From: Rhizobium leguminosarum bv. trifolii WSM2297
GTDB taxonomy: Bacteria; Pseudomonadota; Alphaproteobacteria; Rhizobiales; Rhizobiaceae
Assembly (NCBI RefSeq): GCF_000271845.1
Contig: NZ_JH719395.1
Coordinates: forward strand, 4,040,361 to 4,104,360
DNA: 64,000 nt
Direction of reading: 5' to 3'
The notes under the pieces are model-generated. The model saw only the letters and a program-made list of their open reading frames with translations. It was not told the origin of the DNA and made no database searches. This document shows, in pieces, positions 36,489-45,315 of the stretch (position 1 is its first letter; the number at the start of each line of letters is the position of its first letter). Position numbers and translations under genes: made by a program.

Positions 36489-36593
36489 TTTTCCGCTCAA
36501 GCTTCCAGCCCATCCGGTTTGACTCGGCAAGCCTCGTCAGCCTATTTGAACGGGCGTCGCCTGTCCGGTGCGCGCACCGGTTGGAGTTTGATC

Positions 36594-37871
36594 ATGATCG
36601 GCAAATGGCGCGGCCCGCGGGCGGCTCTGACAGGTCTTCTGCTGGCGGCTTTCGCGCTCGCCGGCTGCGGCGGCAGGCCGATCGGCGTCATGCAGGCGGC
36701 CGGCACTGTGCCGCCGGGCACCTCGAAGGTCGATCTTCTCGTGGCGACGACGCGCGCTGCCGACGACAATCCGGCCGTGCTGTTCTCCGGCGAACGCGGT
36801 ACGGGGCTGACCGTCAATGCCGTCGATATCTCGATCCCGCCGGAAGCCAATCGCAAGGTCGGCCAGGTGCAATGGCCAAAGCGGTTGCCGGCCGATCCGC
36901 TGCGCGACTTCGTCACCGTATCCGTCGATCCGCTGGAAGGCGAGCGGGCGGGCGAGACCTGGCTGAAGGGCCACATGCCTAGGAGTCGCCGCGTGCTGGT
37001 CTTCGTGCACGGCTTCAACAATCGGTATGAGGACGCCGTCTACCGCTTCGCGCAGATCGTCCATGATTCGCATGCCGACGTCGCGCCCGTCGTCTTCACC
37101 TGGCCGTCGCGCGCCAGCATCTTCGATTACAATTACGACAAGGAAAGCACCAACTATTCCCGCGACGCGCTGGAGGAGCTGCTCACCCGCACCGCCGCCA
37201 ATCCCGCCGTCAGCGACGTCACCGTCATGGCCCATTCGATGGGTACCTGGCTGACCGTCGAGGCGCTCCGGCAGATGGCGATCCGCAACGGTCACGTCGC
37301 CTCGAAGATCAACAATGTCATCCTTGCCTCGCCGGATCTCGATGTCGACGTCTTCGGCCGCCAGTTCATGAGCCTCGGCAAGGACAAGCCGCATTTCACC
37401 ATCTTTGTCTCCAGAGATGACCGGGCTCTGGCTTTGTCGCGGCGCATCTCCGGCAATGTCGATCGCCTCGGCCAGATCGATCCTTCCGTCGAACCCTATC
37501 GCAGCAAGCTCGAGGCGGCCGGTATCACCGTGCTCGATCTGACCAAGCTCAAGGGCGGCGACCGGCTGAACCACGGCAAATTCGCCGAAAGCCCGGAAGT
37601 TGTGAAGCTGATCGGCGACCGGCTGATTGCCGGCCAGACGATCACCGATTCCAATGTCGGCCTCGGCGAAGCCGTCGGCGCGGTGGCGATGGGGGCTGCC
37701 CAGACCGCCGGAAGTGCGGTCAGCGTCGCCGTCAGCACGCCGATCGCAATCTTCGATCCGCGCACCCGGCGCAATTACGATGCGCAGTTGAAGCGTCTCG
37801 GCCAATCGATGGACAATACCGTCGGCTCGGTCGGCGACAGCGTCGGCGCCGGCCTGCCGGAAAGCCAGTAA
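36594..37871 (+). CDS. lipoprotein alpha/beta hydrolase (DUF900 family)
   Basis: The 425-residue protein starts at ATG 36594. The signal peptide ends in lipobox LAGC (Cys25). The hydrolase core has the oxyanion region VLVFVHGFNNRYEDAVYRFA and the nucleophile elbow VMAHSMGTWL with Ser215; the family is DUF900. The C-terminal 100 residues are low in complexity. It is a probable periplasmic or surface-anchored esterase with an unknown substrate. The small RNA terminator lies just upstream. Confidence 0.88.
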   Translation: MIGKWRGPRAALTGLLLAAFALAGCGGRPIGVMQAAGTVPPGTSKVDLLVATTRAADDNPAVLFSGERGTGLTVNAVDISIPPEANRKVGQVQWPKRLPADPLRDFVTVSVDPLEGERAGETWLKGHMPRSRRVLVFVHGFNNRYEDAVYRFAQIVHDSHADVAPVVFTWPSRASIFDYNYDKESTNYSRDALEELLTRTAANPAVSDVTVMAHSMGTWLTVEALRQMAIRNGHVASKINNVILASPDLDVDVFGRQFMSLGKDKPHFTIFVSRDDRALALSRRISGNVDRLGQIDPSVEPYRSKLEAAGITVLDLTKLKGGDRLNHGKFAESPEVVKLIGDRLIAGQTITDSNVGLGEAVGAVAMGAAQTAGSAVSVAVSTPIAIFDPRTRRNYDAQLKRLGQSMDNTVGSVGDSVGAGLPESQ

Positions 37872-37880
37872 AAATTCCAC

Positions 37881-37951
37881 CGAGCAATTCCAGCAAAAGT
37901 GCACGGCGGTTTTGCGTTTCGGAGTTGCGAGAAAACAAAGAGGTTCTCTAG
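37881..37951. repeat. AGCAATTCCAGCAAAAGTG-class intergenic repeat, second copy
   Basis: It shares gagcaattccagcaaaagtg, a ttttgcgttt/gagttgcga segment and aaacaaagag with 31678-31779, and ends gttctctag. Confidence 0.7.
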
Positions 37952-38022
37952 GCATCACTGCCGATCTGATATATCAGAGGGGCGAACGGCAATTCGGTCT
38001 GCCGTGTGGGTGGGTTGACGGC

Positions 38023-39273
38023 ATGGCGGATGAGACAAAAAAGAGGGTGGTGGTCGTCGGCGCGGGCGTGATCGGCGCCTCGATCGCCTTCGAATTGCAG
38101 CGGCGTGGCCTTGCGGTGACGCTGATCGACAAGGCCGAGCCGGGGCGCGGCACGTCTTACGGCAATATGGCGAGCATCGCGCTCGATTTCGTTGCCGGTT
38201 CCGGCCCCTCGACCTGGAAGAAAATGCCCGGCTGGCTGCTCGATCCCGAAGGCCCGGTCTGGCTGCGCCCGTCCTATGCGGCAAAGATGCTGCCCTGGTT
38301 CCTGCGTTTCCTTGCGGCTGGTCGCCCTTCGCGGCTTCGAGCGATCGAGGATGCCGGCATGAGCCTGTCGCGGCGGGCGCTTTCCGATTTCAGGCAGATG
38401 CTCGAGGCGATCGGTGCGCCCGAGCTGATGACCGAGGAAGGCTGCCTGGCGATCTACGAGACCGAGGCGGAATTTGCCGCCGACCGCGGCCATCTCGCCA
38501 TGATGCAGCGCTACGGCCTCGAATTCGAGGTGCTGAGCAACGGCGCCATCCAATATTATGAGCCGGCCCTGTCGCCTTCGATCGCCAAAGCCGTGCTGCT
38601 CCCCGACAATAAGTCGATCCGCGATCCCTATCAGCTGGTGGTCAAACTGACTGAAGCGGCCAAAGCCGCAGGCGCGGCCTTCGTCTCCGGCGCTGTGAGG
38701 AACATCGAGCGCAAGGGCGATGGCACCGTGGTCGTTCTCCTTGAGGATGGCAGCCGCATCGAGGCCGGTTCCGTCGTGCTTGCCGCCGGTGTGCACACCC
38801 GTTTCCTTGCCGCCAAGCTCGGCGAGCCGATCCCGCTCGAAACCGAGCGCGGCTATCACACGCAGATCATGAAGCCCGGCATATCCATGCGTTATTCGAT
38901 GATCTGGCCAGCGCGCGCCTTCATGGTGACGCCGACGGCGGGCGGCATCCGCGTCGGCGGCAATGTCGAACTCGCCGGTCTTGACGCCGCTCCCGATTTC
39001 CGCCGCCCGCGGGTGTTGGTGCGCCATGCCCAGCGCGCGCTGCCGGGTCTCAAAGTCGAGGAGGCGGCGGACTGGATGGGGCATCGCCCGGCGCTGCCCG
39101 ATACGATCCCGATCATTTCGCCGTCGTCGAAGATGCCGGGGGTTTTTTATGCGACGGGCCATGGCCATCTCGGCCTGACCTATGCCGCAACGACAGCGCG
39201 GCTGATCGGCGATATGGTGGGCGGCACTAAGCCGCCGATCGACATGACCCCATTCCGCATAGATCGATACTGA
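38023..39273 (+). CDS. FAD-dependent D-amino-acid (D-hydroxyproline-type) dehydrogenase
   Basis: The 416-residue DadA-like flavoprotein starts at ATG 38023. The FAD loop is VVVVGAGVIGASIAFELQRR, and the DAO signature GHGHLGLTYAATTARLIGDM is near the C-terminus. It is followed 52 bases later by a proline-racemase-family epimerase. That pair is the known route in which trans-4-hydroxy-L-proline is epimerised to cis-4-hydroxy-D-proline and then oxidised. A related DAO-like gene lies at 50813. Confidence 0.85.
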   Translation: MADETKKRVVVVGAGVIGASIAFELQRRGLAVTLIDKAEPGRGTSYGNMASIALDFVAGSGPSTWKKMPGWLLDPEGPVWLRPSYAAKMLPWFLRFLAAGRPSRLRAIEDAGMSLSRRALSDFRQMLEAIGAPELMTEEGCLAIYETEAEFAADRGHLAMMQRYGLEFEVLSNGAIQYYEPALSPSIAKAVLLPDNKSIRDPYQLVVKLTEAAKAAGAAFVSGAVRNIERKGDGTVVVLLEDGSRIEAGSVVLAAGVHTRFLAAKLGEPIPLETERGYHTQIMKPGISMRYSMIWPARAFMVTPTAGGIRVGGNVELAGLDAAPDFRRPRVLVRHAQRALPGLKVEEAADWMGHRPALPDTIPIISPSSKMPGVFYATGHGHLGLTYAATTARLIGDMVGGTKPPIDMTPFRIDRY

Positions 39274-39325
39274 ACAGAACCGCATCGATGACGTCGCCCG
39301 CCACGTCTGAACCGGAGTTTTCGAT

Positions 39326-40363
39326 ATGAGATGGAAGCGCACGATCCAGCTGCTGGATGTCCATGCCGAGGGCGAAATCGGCCGCGTCGCAATCGGCGGC
39401 GTGCCGAAAATCCCGGGCGACACCATCGCAGCTCAGCTGCATTGGCTGAACACCGATCCGAAGGGCGATGAGCTTCGCCGCTTCCTATGCCTGGAGCCGC
39501 GCGGCGCGCCGATCGGCTCGGTCAACCTGTTGCTGCCGGCAAGACACCCGGAGGCCGATGCCGCCTTCATCATCCTGCAGCCCGACCAGGCGCATGCCAG
39601 CTCCGGCTCGAACTCGATCTGCGTCACCACGGCCCTGCTCGAATCCGGCATCGTCGAGATGCAGGAGCCGGAGACGATCGTGACGCTGGAAACCGCGGCC
39701 GGCCTCGTCAAGGCGACGGCAACCTGCCGCGACGGGCGCTGCGAAAAGGTGAGGCTCACCATGGTGCCGTCCTTCGTCCATCAGCTCGACGTCGAAATCG
39801 ACACGCCGCATTGGGGGAAGATCAAGGCCGATCTCTGTTATGGCGGCATCTTCTATGCGCTGGTCGATGTCGGCCAGATCAATCTCAAGATCGAGAAGGC
39901 CAATGCCGCCGGTCTCGTCCAGGCGGGCATGATCCTGAAAGAGCTGATCAACCGCGACATCAAGGTCGTCCATCCCGAGATCCCGGCAATCTCAGGCGTC
40001 GCGTACGTGATGTTCCGCGATACCGAGGCCGACGGCACGGTGCGCACCTGCACCACCATGTGGCCGGGGCGTGCCGACCGCTCGCCCTGCGGCACCGGCA
40101 ATTCCGCCAATCTCGCCGCGCTCCATGCCCGTGGCAAGGCCAAAGCCGGCGATGTCTTCACCTCGAAATCGATCATCGGCTCCGAATTCGAGGTCGGCCT
40201 GCAGGCGGTCACCGAGGTCGCCGGCCGCCCCGCGGTCATCCCGACCATCACCGGCCGCGGCTTCACCTTCGGCCTCACCCAGGTGGCGCTCGACCCCTTC
40301 GACCCACATCCCGGCGGCTTCGCGCTCACCGATGTCTGGGGACCGTCGGCCGGGGAGATTTGA
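39326..40363 (+). CDS. proline-racemase-family epimerase, probably 4-hydroxyproline 2-epimerase
   Basis: The 345-residue protein is of the proline racemase/hydroxyproline epimerase superfamily. At the first catalytic place the motif is ASSGSN (Ser93 region) instead of the usual Cys. The second is SPCGTGN with Cys254. Ser/Cys members are known among hydroxyproline epimerases, while proline racemase has Cys/Cys and the dehydratase Cys/Thr. It is in an operon with the FAD enzyme. A decayed copy of its 3' end occurs at 42241-42330. Confidence 0.85.
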   Translation: MRWKRTIQLLDVHAEGEIGRVAIGGVPKIPGDTIAAQLHWLNTDPKGDELRRFLCLEPRGAPIGSVNLLLPARHPEADAAFIILQPDQAHASSGSNSICVTTALLESGIVEMQEPETIVTLETAAGLVKATATCRDGRCEKVRLTMVPSFVHQLDVEIDTPHWGKIKADLCYGGIFYALVDVGQINLKIEKANAAGLVQAGMILKELINRDIKVVHPEIPAISGVAYVMFRDTEADGTVRTCTTMWPGRADRSPCGTGNSANLAALHARGKAKAGDVFTSKSIIGSEFEVGLQAVTEVAGRPAVIPTITGRGFTFGLTQVALDPFDPHPGGFALTDVWGPSAGEI

Positions 40364-40416
40364 TCTTCAGGGGCATGGTTCCGCCGTTCGGATCCAACGC
40401 ACCTCTTCCGGGCGGA

Positions 40417-41970
40417 TCATGCCATTAACGGCGTTGCAAAATCCTGGTGGCGGCGTGATGCGGCGATCTCCGCGATCGGCGCCGGTCTGCCGAGCAGATA
40501 TCCCTGGCCGATATCGCAACCGAGATCCTGAAGCCGCTGAAGCTGGCTTTCCTCTTCGATGCCTTCGGCCGTTATCGTCACGCCAAGTCCGGTACCGAGA
40601 GCGATAATGGCCTTGATCACCTTGTCCTGCTTGTCATTGGTCTCGAACGAGGCGACGAAACTCCTGTCGATCTTGATTTTGTCGAAGCGGTAGTTGGACA
40701 GCTGGGAGAGGCTGGAATAGCCCGTTCCGAAGTCGTCGAGCGCAATCCTGACCCCCGCATTCACCAGATCGTCGAGGACGATTCGCGCAGTGACGGCGTC
40801 CTGGATGATGGCGCTTTCCGTCACCTCAAGCTCGACCCTGTGCGCGGGAAGGCCGACATCGCCCAAGATTTTGAGAATCCGTAAGCCGAGCAACCGGTCG
40901 CTCAGTTGGATCGGAGAAAGGTTGAAGGACAGGACAAGCTCGCTTGGCCAGGAAAGCGCATCGGTGCAGGCGCGGCGAAGCAACTGGTCCGTCAGTTCGA
41001 CAATCAGGCCGGCTTCCTCCGCCACCGGAATAAATTCGCTCGGCGGGATGAACGCGCCGGATGCCGTTTTCCAGCGCGCCAGCGCCTCGAAGCCGATAAT
41101 CTTGTTCGTCTTCAGGTCCACCAGCGGCTGATAATAGGGAACGATCTCAGCCTTCCTGATCGCCGCGCGCAGATCCGCCTCTATTCGAATCCGTTTCGCC
41201 AGGTCGTCCTGCATCGAAAGCACGAAGGGCTTCACCAGATTGCGCCCCTGCTTTTTCGCCACATACATCGCACAGTCCGAATGCCGGATGACTTCACCGA
41301 GGTCGCCGCCGTCCTCCGGATAAAGGGCGAAGCCGACACTGGCGCCGAGGTCGACGGCGGCGCCGTTGAAGGTGAACGGTTTGCCGATCACGCTGACGAT
41401 ACGGTCCCCCAAGGCGGCAAGATCGGGATTTCCAACGCGCTGGGCCAGAACGACGAACTCGTCACCGCCAAGGCGGAAAACATGGTCGCGGGGAAAGAGG
41501 GCGGAGAGCCGCTGCGCAACCGTCTTCAGCACAGCATCGCCATGATCGTGCCCCAGCAGGTCATTGATCTTCTTGAAGCCGTCGAGATCGATGCTGAACA
41601 CGGCAAAGGTTTCGTGTGCCCTTTGTTCGGCCATCGCCTGCGAGCATTTCGAATCCAGAAATCTCCGGTTGGGGAGCTCCGTCAGCGTGTCGTGGCAGGC
41701 AATCCAGTCCACGTTCTTTTCGGCCTGCAGCCTGCGATGAACCTCTCTCGAAAGATCCCGGATCCGCAGCGCGGAATAAAACAGCCCCAGAAAACCGGAG
41801 ATGTTCAGCGCAAGGAGCGCGTGGTCCAGCGGATAGTCGTGATGCCGCTCGATGAACCTATCCAGCCCCTCATGCCAATGGAAGCACCAGGACAGACAGA
41901 AGAGAAGCAGGAAGATCAAGAGCCAGGCCAGGATCTCAATCTGGGGTCTGGTCGCTGGGATGCGCGGCAT
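40417..41970 (-). CDS. GGDEF-EAL cyclic-di-GMP signalling protein
   Basis: The 517-residue membrane protein has spans at about 13-31 and 51-68. The GGDEF domain has an intact RLGGDEF (168-172), and the EAL domain has an intact EALARW (295-297) with LDDFGTGYSSLSQL and TAEGIEEE. Both domains look competent, so it could make or degrade c-di-GMP; which one dominates is unknown. No receiver is attached. It lies between the intact epimerase gene and a remnant of that gene's end. Confidence 0.92.
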   Translation of the reverse strand: MPRIPATRPQIEILAWLLIFLLLFCLSWCFHWHEGLDRFIERHHDYPLDHALLALNISGFLGLFYSALRIRDLSREVHRRLQAEKNVDWIACHDTLTELPNRRFLDSKCSQAMAEQRAHETFAVFSIDLDGFKKINDLLGHDHGDAVLKTVAQRLSALFPRDHVFRLGGDEFVVLAQRVGNPDLAALGDRIVSVIGKPFTFNGAAVDLGASVGFALYPEDGGDLGEVIRHSDCAMYVAKKQGRNLVKPFVLSMQDDLAKRIRIEADLRAAIRKAEIVPYYQPLVDLKTNKIIGFEALARWKTASGAFIPPSEFIPVAEEAGLIVELTDQLLRRACTDALSWPSELVLSFNLSPIQLSDRLLGLRILKILGDVGLPAHRVELEVTESAIIQDAVTARIVLDDLVNAGVRIALDDFGTGYSSLSQLSNYRFDKIKIDRSFVASFETNDKQDKVIKAIIALGTGLGVTITAEGIEEESQLQRLQDLGCDIGQGYLLGRPAPIAEIAASRRHQDFATPLMA

Positions 41971-42240
41971 AGCAATAGGCTCCTGTTGGGTGGAGAGCCA
42001 TCATGGCCAGTTCAGAACCGCATCGTCCCTGGCGGTGGTCGAAGACCGCCACAACTCATTCGGGCGGAACTAAGAGGCCGGCTTGCCGTGGTTGATTTAA
42101 CGCGCACCACCGACATGTCGCAAAGATTTTTCTGAACGTCGAAGGTTAACGCTGAGTTGCCTGGCCGCAGGTGCGGGCGTTTTGATTCGCAGATCGGATA
42201 GATCTCCCGCGAATCGGACGAGGCTTGACCACGCCCAGCC

Positions 42241-42330
42241 ATCACCGGCCGCGGCTTCGGCCTGACCGAGGCGGCGCTCGATCTTGCCGATCCGCATCCC
42301 AGCGGCTTCGCTTTGACTGATGTCTGGGGA
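42241..42330 (+). pseudogene. decayed 3' fragment of the racemase/epimerase gene
   Basis: The fragment reads ITGRGFGLTEAALDLADPHP and then SGFALTDVWG. It matches ITGRGFTFGLTQVALDPFDP...HPGGFALTDVWG of the intact epimerase (40247-40342) with one six-base in-frame loss. It lies within the 600-base gap upstream of the GGDEF-EAL gene, in the same orientation as the intact copy. It has no start and is a dead remnant; the rest of the gap (41971-42588) shows nothing else I recognise. Confidence 0.82.
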
Positions 42331-42588
42331 CGGCCGGCGACGATCACCCGTCCCAAGCGACATTCCCTTTGATTGAACGAGCCGATCGGCGGCGTAGGTG
42401 CGGGTCGTACACGTGAGGCAGATGGCGCATTTCGCCGCGGGTGATACGTCGAGAGACAAGGTAGGATGGATCTGCAGTGGGGCCAAAACCAAACGGCCTT
42501 GGTGATACAATGGTTGCCCTTCTCACGGTCAATCTAATAACCTCGAACCGTGTCCCGATGTTTTCACCGATAGGTACGCGACAGAACC

Positions 42589-42999
42589 ATGCAAGTATCA
42601 AGTCCCCCAGAGGGCTACCCGCAGATAGGAACCGTTGCAAACCCTGCCGTGCTGTACGACGGGAATGACGCTTTCGTGTGCTATGAAACCTCTGGGCGCG
42701 AGGGAGGCGACAATGTCGTGCTCAAATTCGCTGAGGTCATCGATTTCCGAATAACGCCGATGACCATTCACGGCCTGAAAGAGTGCAGGTACGTGGTCAA
42801 TCCTTGGGCTTTCAATGAAATTATTGGCGGTGAGGAGACGGCGAAATGGAAGGTCCTAAATCCGCGCCTTTGGCTTATATCTTTCAATGACGTCATGATC
42901 GAAGTTCTCTTCGAGACGGTTGCTCTCATAAGCCGCGACGCGGAAGGTGGCGCACAACATACAATGCTGATTGACGTTCTGCACAAAGCGAGACCGTAA
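42589..42999 (+). CDS. hypothetical protein
   Basis: The 136-residue protein starts MQVSSPPEGYPQIGTVANP. It has no signal peptide or membrane span, and its composition is lower in Arg and Ala than neighbours. No family is recognised. Codon use with many AT-ending codons suggests acquired DNA. Confidence 0.55.
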   Translation: MQVSSPPEGYPQIGTVANPAVLYDGNDAFVCYETSGREGGDNVVLKFAEVIDFRITPMTIHGLKECRYVVNPWAFNEIIGGEETAKWKVLNPRLWLISFNDVMIEVLFETVALISRDAEGGAQHTMLIDVLHKARP

Positions 43000-43086
43000 G
43001 AGAAACGGACGGCCACATCTTACGCGCGAAAGGGGATCGGCACATGCCGGTCCGTTCCTTCAGAGGCGACGCGCCGGGAGTCGGCA

Positions 43087-43464
43087 TCAGCCGGACGCGG
43101 TGAAGGCGGGGATCTCGGGCCGTCTCCGGCCGAGCGTGGCGGCCGCGTGCAATGCGCGCTCCGCGTAGCTGCGCAGCAGCGCGGGATCGTCGACCACATG
43201 TGCCGGAGCTGCGTAGTAGCGGCGAACCGTCACCTCCCTGCCGGCAGCGCGGTAGCGGAACGGCTCCGAGCCATCTGTCTCGAACTCCGCGCGCATCGCG
43301 TCGTCGACGCGGAGGTACAAAATGCCCTTCATCACAAATCCGAACTGCGCGCCGTCCCGGACCAGGGCGGATCCGCCGAAAAAGCGCTTGATATCGATGG
43401 AGCCGGCTGGGGCGATCTGGCTCGCAAAGTCGAGCGCCAGCCCGCGTGTCGCCGCACTGCTCAT
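43087..43464 (-). CDS. TfoX N-terminal domain protein
   Basis: The 125-residue protein has the TfoX/Sxy N-terminal signature MKGILYLRVDD after IKRFFGGSALVRDGAQFGFV. Stand-alone domains occur widely in rhizobia, without shown competence roles. It overlaps the SnoaL-like gene by four bases (ATGA), being the last gene of a three-gene operon with a TetR regulator. Confidence 0.85.
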   Translation of the reverse strand: MSSAATRGLALDFASQIAPAGSIDIKRFFGGSALVRDGAQFGFVMKGILYLRVDDAMRAEFETDGSEPFRYRAAGREVTVRRYYAAPAHVVDDPALLRSYAERALHAAATLGRRRPEIPAFTASG

Positions 43465-43820
43465 GGCCGCTGCTCCGGCGGCGGATTGAAGAAGCCGGTG
43501 ATTGCGCCGAACCGGCCATCGGAGATTATTGCGAAGCTCGTGCCCGTTTGCAGGACAGTCTCGTCCTCGTGGCGCAGCTCCCAGCGTGCCAGCGAGCGTT
43601 CATTGTGATGGAGGACGCTCAATATTTTAAACCGGCCCGCCGGTACGCTTTCCTTGAAGCCGGCCATGTAGGCCGAGAGACCAGCGCGCCCGGCGATCTC
43701 TCCATTCGGATCGCAATAAGTCACATCATCGGCAAGACAGGCCGACAATTCCGGCTCGCGCGCGTCAGCAGTCAACGACCAGATGGCTGCATATCGATTC
43801 CATAGTGCTTCAGCTGTCAT
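43461..43820 (-). CDS. SnoaL/NTF2-like protein
   Basis: The 119-residue cone-shaped fold protein has the pattern LWNRYAAIWS, LADDVTYCDPNGEI, then FKILSVLHHNERSLARWELR and ITGFFNPPP, typical of the nuclear-transport-factor-2 superfamily. Members include isomerases and binding proteins; the function here is open. It overlaps both its neighbours by four bases. Confidence 0.8.
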   Translation of the reverse strand: MTAEALWNRYAAIWSLTADAREPELSACLADDVTYCDPNGEIAGRAGLSAYMAGFKESVPAGRFKILSVLHHNERSLARWELRHEDETVLQTGTSFAIISDGRFGAITGFFNPPPEQRP

Positions 43821-44401
43821 AACCGTGTCTCCAGTTGATTGAATTCGTCTTCGATCGCCTGCCGCAAGCCGGCCTTGTCTTCGCCGCCGCGAATGAGCAC
43901 GAGAAGGCCTTGATAGAAGGCAAGCAGGCGTATGGCTGTCCTGTCAGCCCTGGCTCCATCCGCGTCTCGCGCGAAGGTCGACAGCTCGCTGAGCCTTAAG
44001 CGGAATGTGGTGCGAAGCAGGCCGAGCGCTGCCTCGACACGCGGATGCGATTTGCCACCACCTCCGAACTCCACCGCCATGTTGGTGATCAGGCAGCCGA
44101 GCGAGCCATCGTCGGGCTCATGCAGCAGCGACAGGAACAGTTCGCGTAAACCGTCAAGCCCGCTTCCCGGCGGCGCAAACCGCTCGATCCGTCCTTCCAG
44201 CACCGTCCGGTTGTAATGCCCGAATGCCGCATCGAAGAGGCCGGCCTTGTCACCGAAAGAGTGATAGATGCTCCCGCCTTTGAGGCCCGTCGCCTCCTCG
44301 AGGTCTCGGATCGATGCAGCTTGATAGCCGTGCTTGCGAAAGATGTGCATCGCCCCGGTCAGGACTGCTGCCTCATCGAATTCCCGCGTTCGGCCCATCA
44401 T
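43817..44401 (-). CDS. TetR-family regulator
   Basis: The 194-residue protein has the HTH TGAMHIFRKHGYQAASIRDL and EEATGLKGGSIYHSFGDKAG, then a helical domain like that of the AcrR/YcdC group. It is the first gene of the operon with the SnoaL-like and TfoX-like genes (overlaps of four bases each), so it probably represses its own operon. The AT-rich promoter (ttttttatcatttgttctag) lies at 44408-44430. Confidence 0.9.
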   Translation of the reverse strand: MMGRTREFDEAAVLTGAMHIFRKHGYQAASIRDLEEATGLKGGSIYHSFGDKAGLFDAAFGHYNRTVLEGRIERFAPPGSGLDGLRELFLSLLHEPDDGSLGCLITNMAVEFGGGGKSHPRVEAALGLLRTTFRLRLSELSTFARDADGARADRTAIRLLAFYQGLLVLIRGGEDKAGLRQAIEDEFNQLETRL

Positions 44402-44544
44402 CGCTCCGATTTTTTATCATTTGTTCTAGAATGACTGATCAAGAATTGAAACGCAACGGCCGCCCATGACTTTCTGCAAAAATTCTCACATGATCGGTAG
44501 GACCGGCTGGTAATCTCGCCAGGGCAGGGCGCATCCGGAATGGA

Positions 44545-45219
44545 TCAATCCGCCAGCATCTGATCCGCCAGGCTGTAGCAGTGGCTCGCCTGATAGGCGT
44601 TCCGGCCGCGGTTCATGTGCGTCAGATTGAAGGTCCGAATGGCACGCAGGATACGGCGCTCCGTGAGGAATTTTCGGATCGAGGCGCAGCCCTTCACGTT
44701 GATGCCGAAAATGTCCTCGCCGCGCGGGTAGAAATAACTGACATGTTCGGGCGTCGTGACACACTGCTCGAGAAAAGCCTCGTCGACACTGCCCTGGGCG
44801 GGGGAATGGTCGGCGGTGAAATGCGACAGATGCACCAGGCATCGCGCCCGCAGGTCCTCGCCGTCGGCATAGAGCGTAAAAAGCTCCATCCAGCTGGCAT
44901 TGACGCGAATGAGCGGCTTGTCGGACGTCGAGGGCAGACACGAAACCGACCAATAGTGACGCTCGGTCCTGCGCGGGATGGGGAGGCAGCTTTGTCCGTA
45001 GAGCCTCAGAATTCCCAGAAGATCTTGCGCCTGCGGGCGGCGAAGCAGCTTTTGAAAGCGTGGGACATATTTGAAGCGCTGTTCCAGCGACTCCGAGCGC
45101 TCTTCGGCGTCGATCAACTCCACCTCGCCCTCGATCCAGTCGCGCTGCTGCTCGAGATCCAGAAATAGGCGCAGCCCCGTGGTGCTGCGGCGAGGGCCCG
45201 TGCTCATGTCAGCTGCCAT
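44545..45219 (-). CDS. hypothetical protein
   Basis: The 224-residue soluble protein has a basic, helical C-terminal half (IRKFLTERRILRAIRTFNLT) and no recognised domain. It is transcribed in the same direction as the GlxA-type regulator upstream, at about 100 bases. Function is unknown. Confidence 0.6.
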   Translation of the reverse strand: MAADMSTGPRRSTTGLRLFLDLEQQRDWIEGEVELIDAEERSESLEQRFKYVPRFQKLLRRPQAQDLLGILRLYGQSCLPIPRRTERHYWSVSCLPSTSDKPLIRVNASWMELFTLYADGEDLRARCLVHLSHFTADHSPAQGSVDEAFLEQCVTTPEHVSYFYPRGEDIFGINVKGCASIRKFLTERRILRAIRTFNLTHMNRGRNAYQASHCYSLADQMLAD

Positions 45220-45315
45220 CCGAGATCCGTATTCTCATCGCTTCACCGGCCTAATCCCGCACATCCTATGCAGCCGCTCGACGTCGGTTCCAGCACGCGA
45301 TGAAACCAGTGCACC

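Noticed and set aside
36237..36593. N-terminal extension of the lipoprotein hydrolase from an upstream start
   Set aside because: It would run through the small RNA hairpins and terminator; the signal peptide and lipobox fix the start at 36594.
40906..42135. A 409-codon plus-strand frame
   Set aside because: It is antisense to the GGDEF-EAL gene, which has all its motifs.
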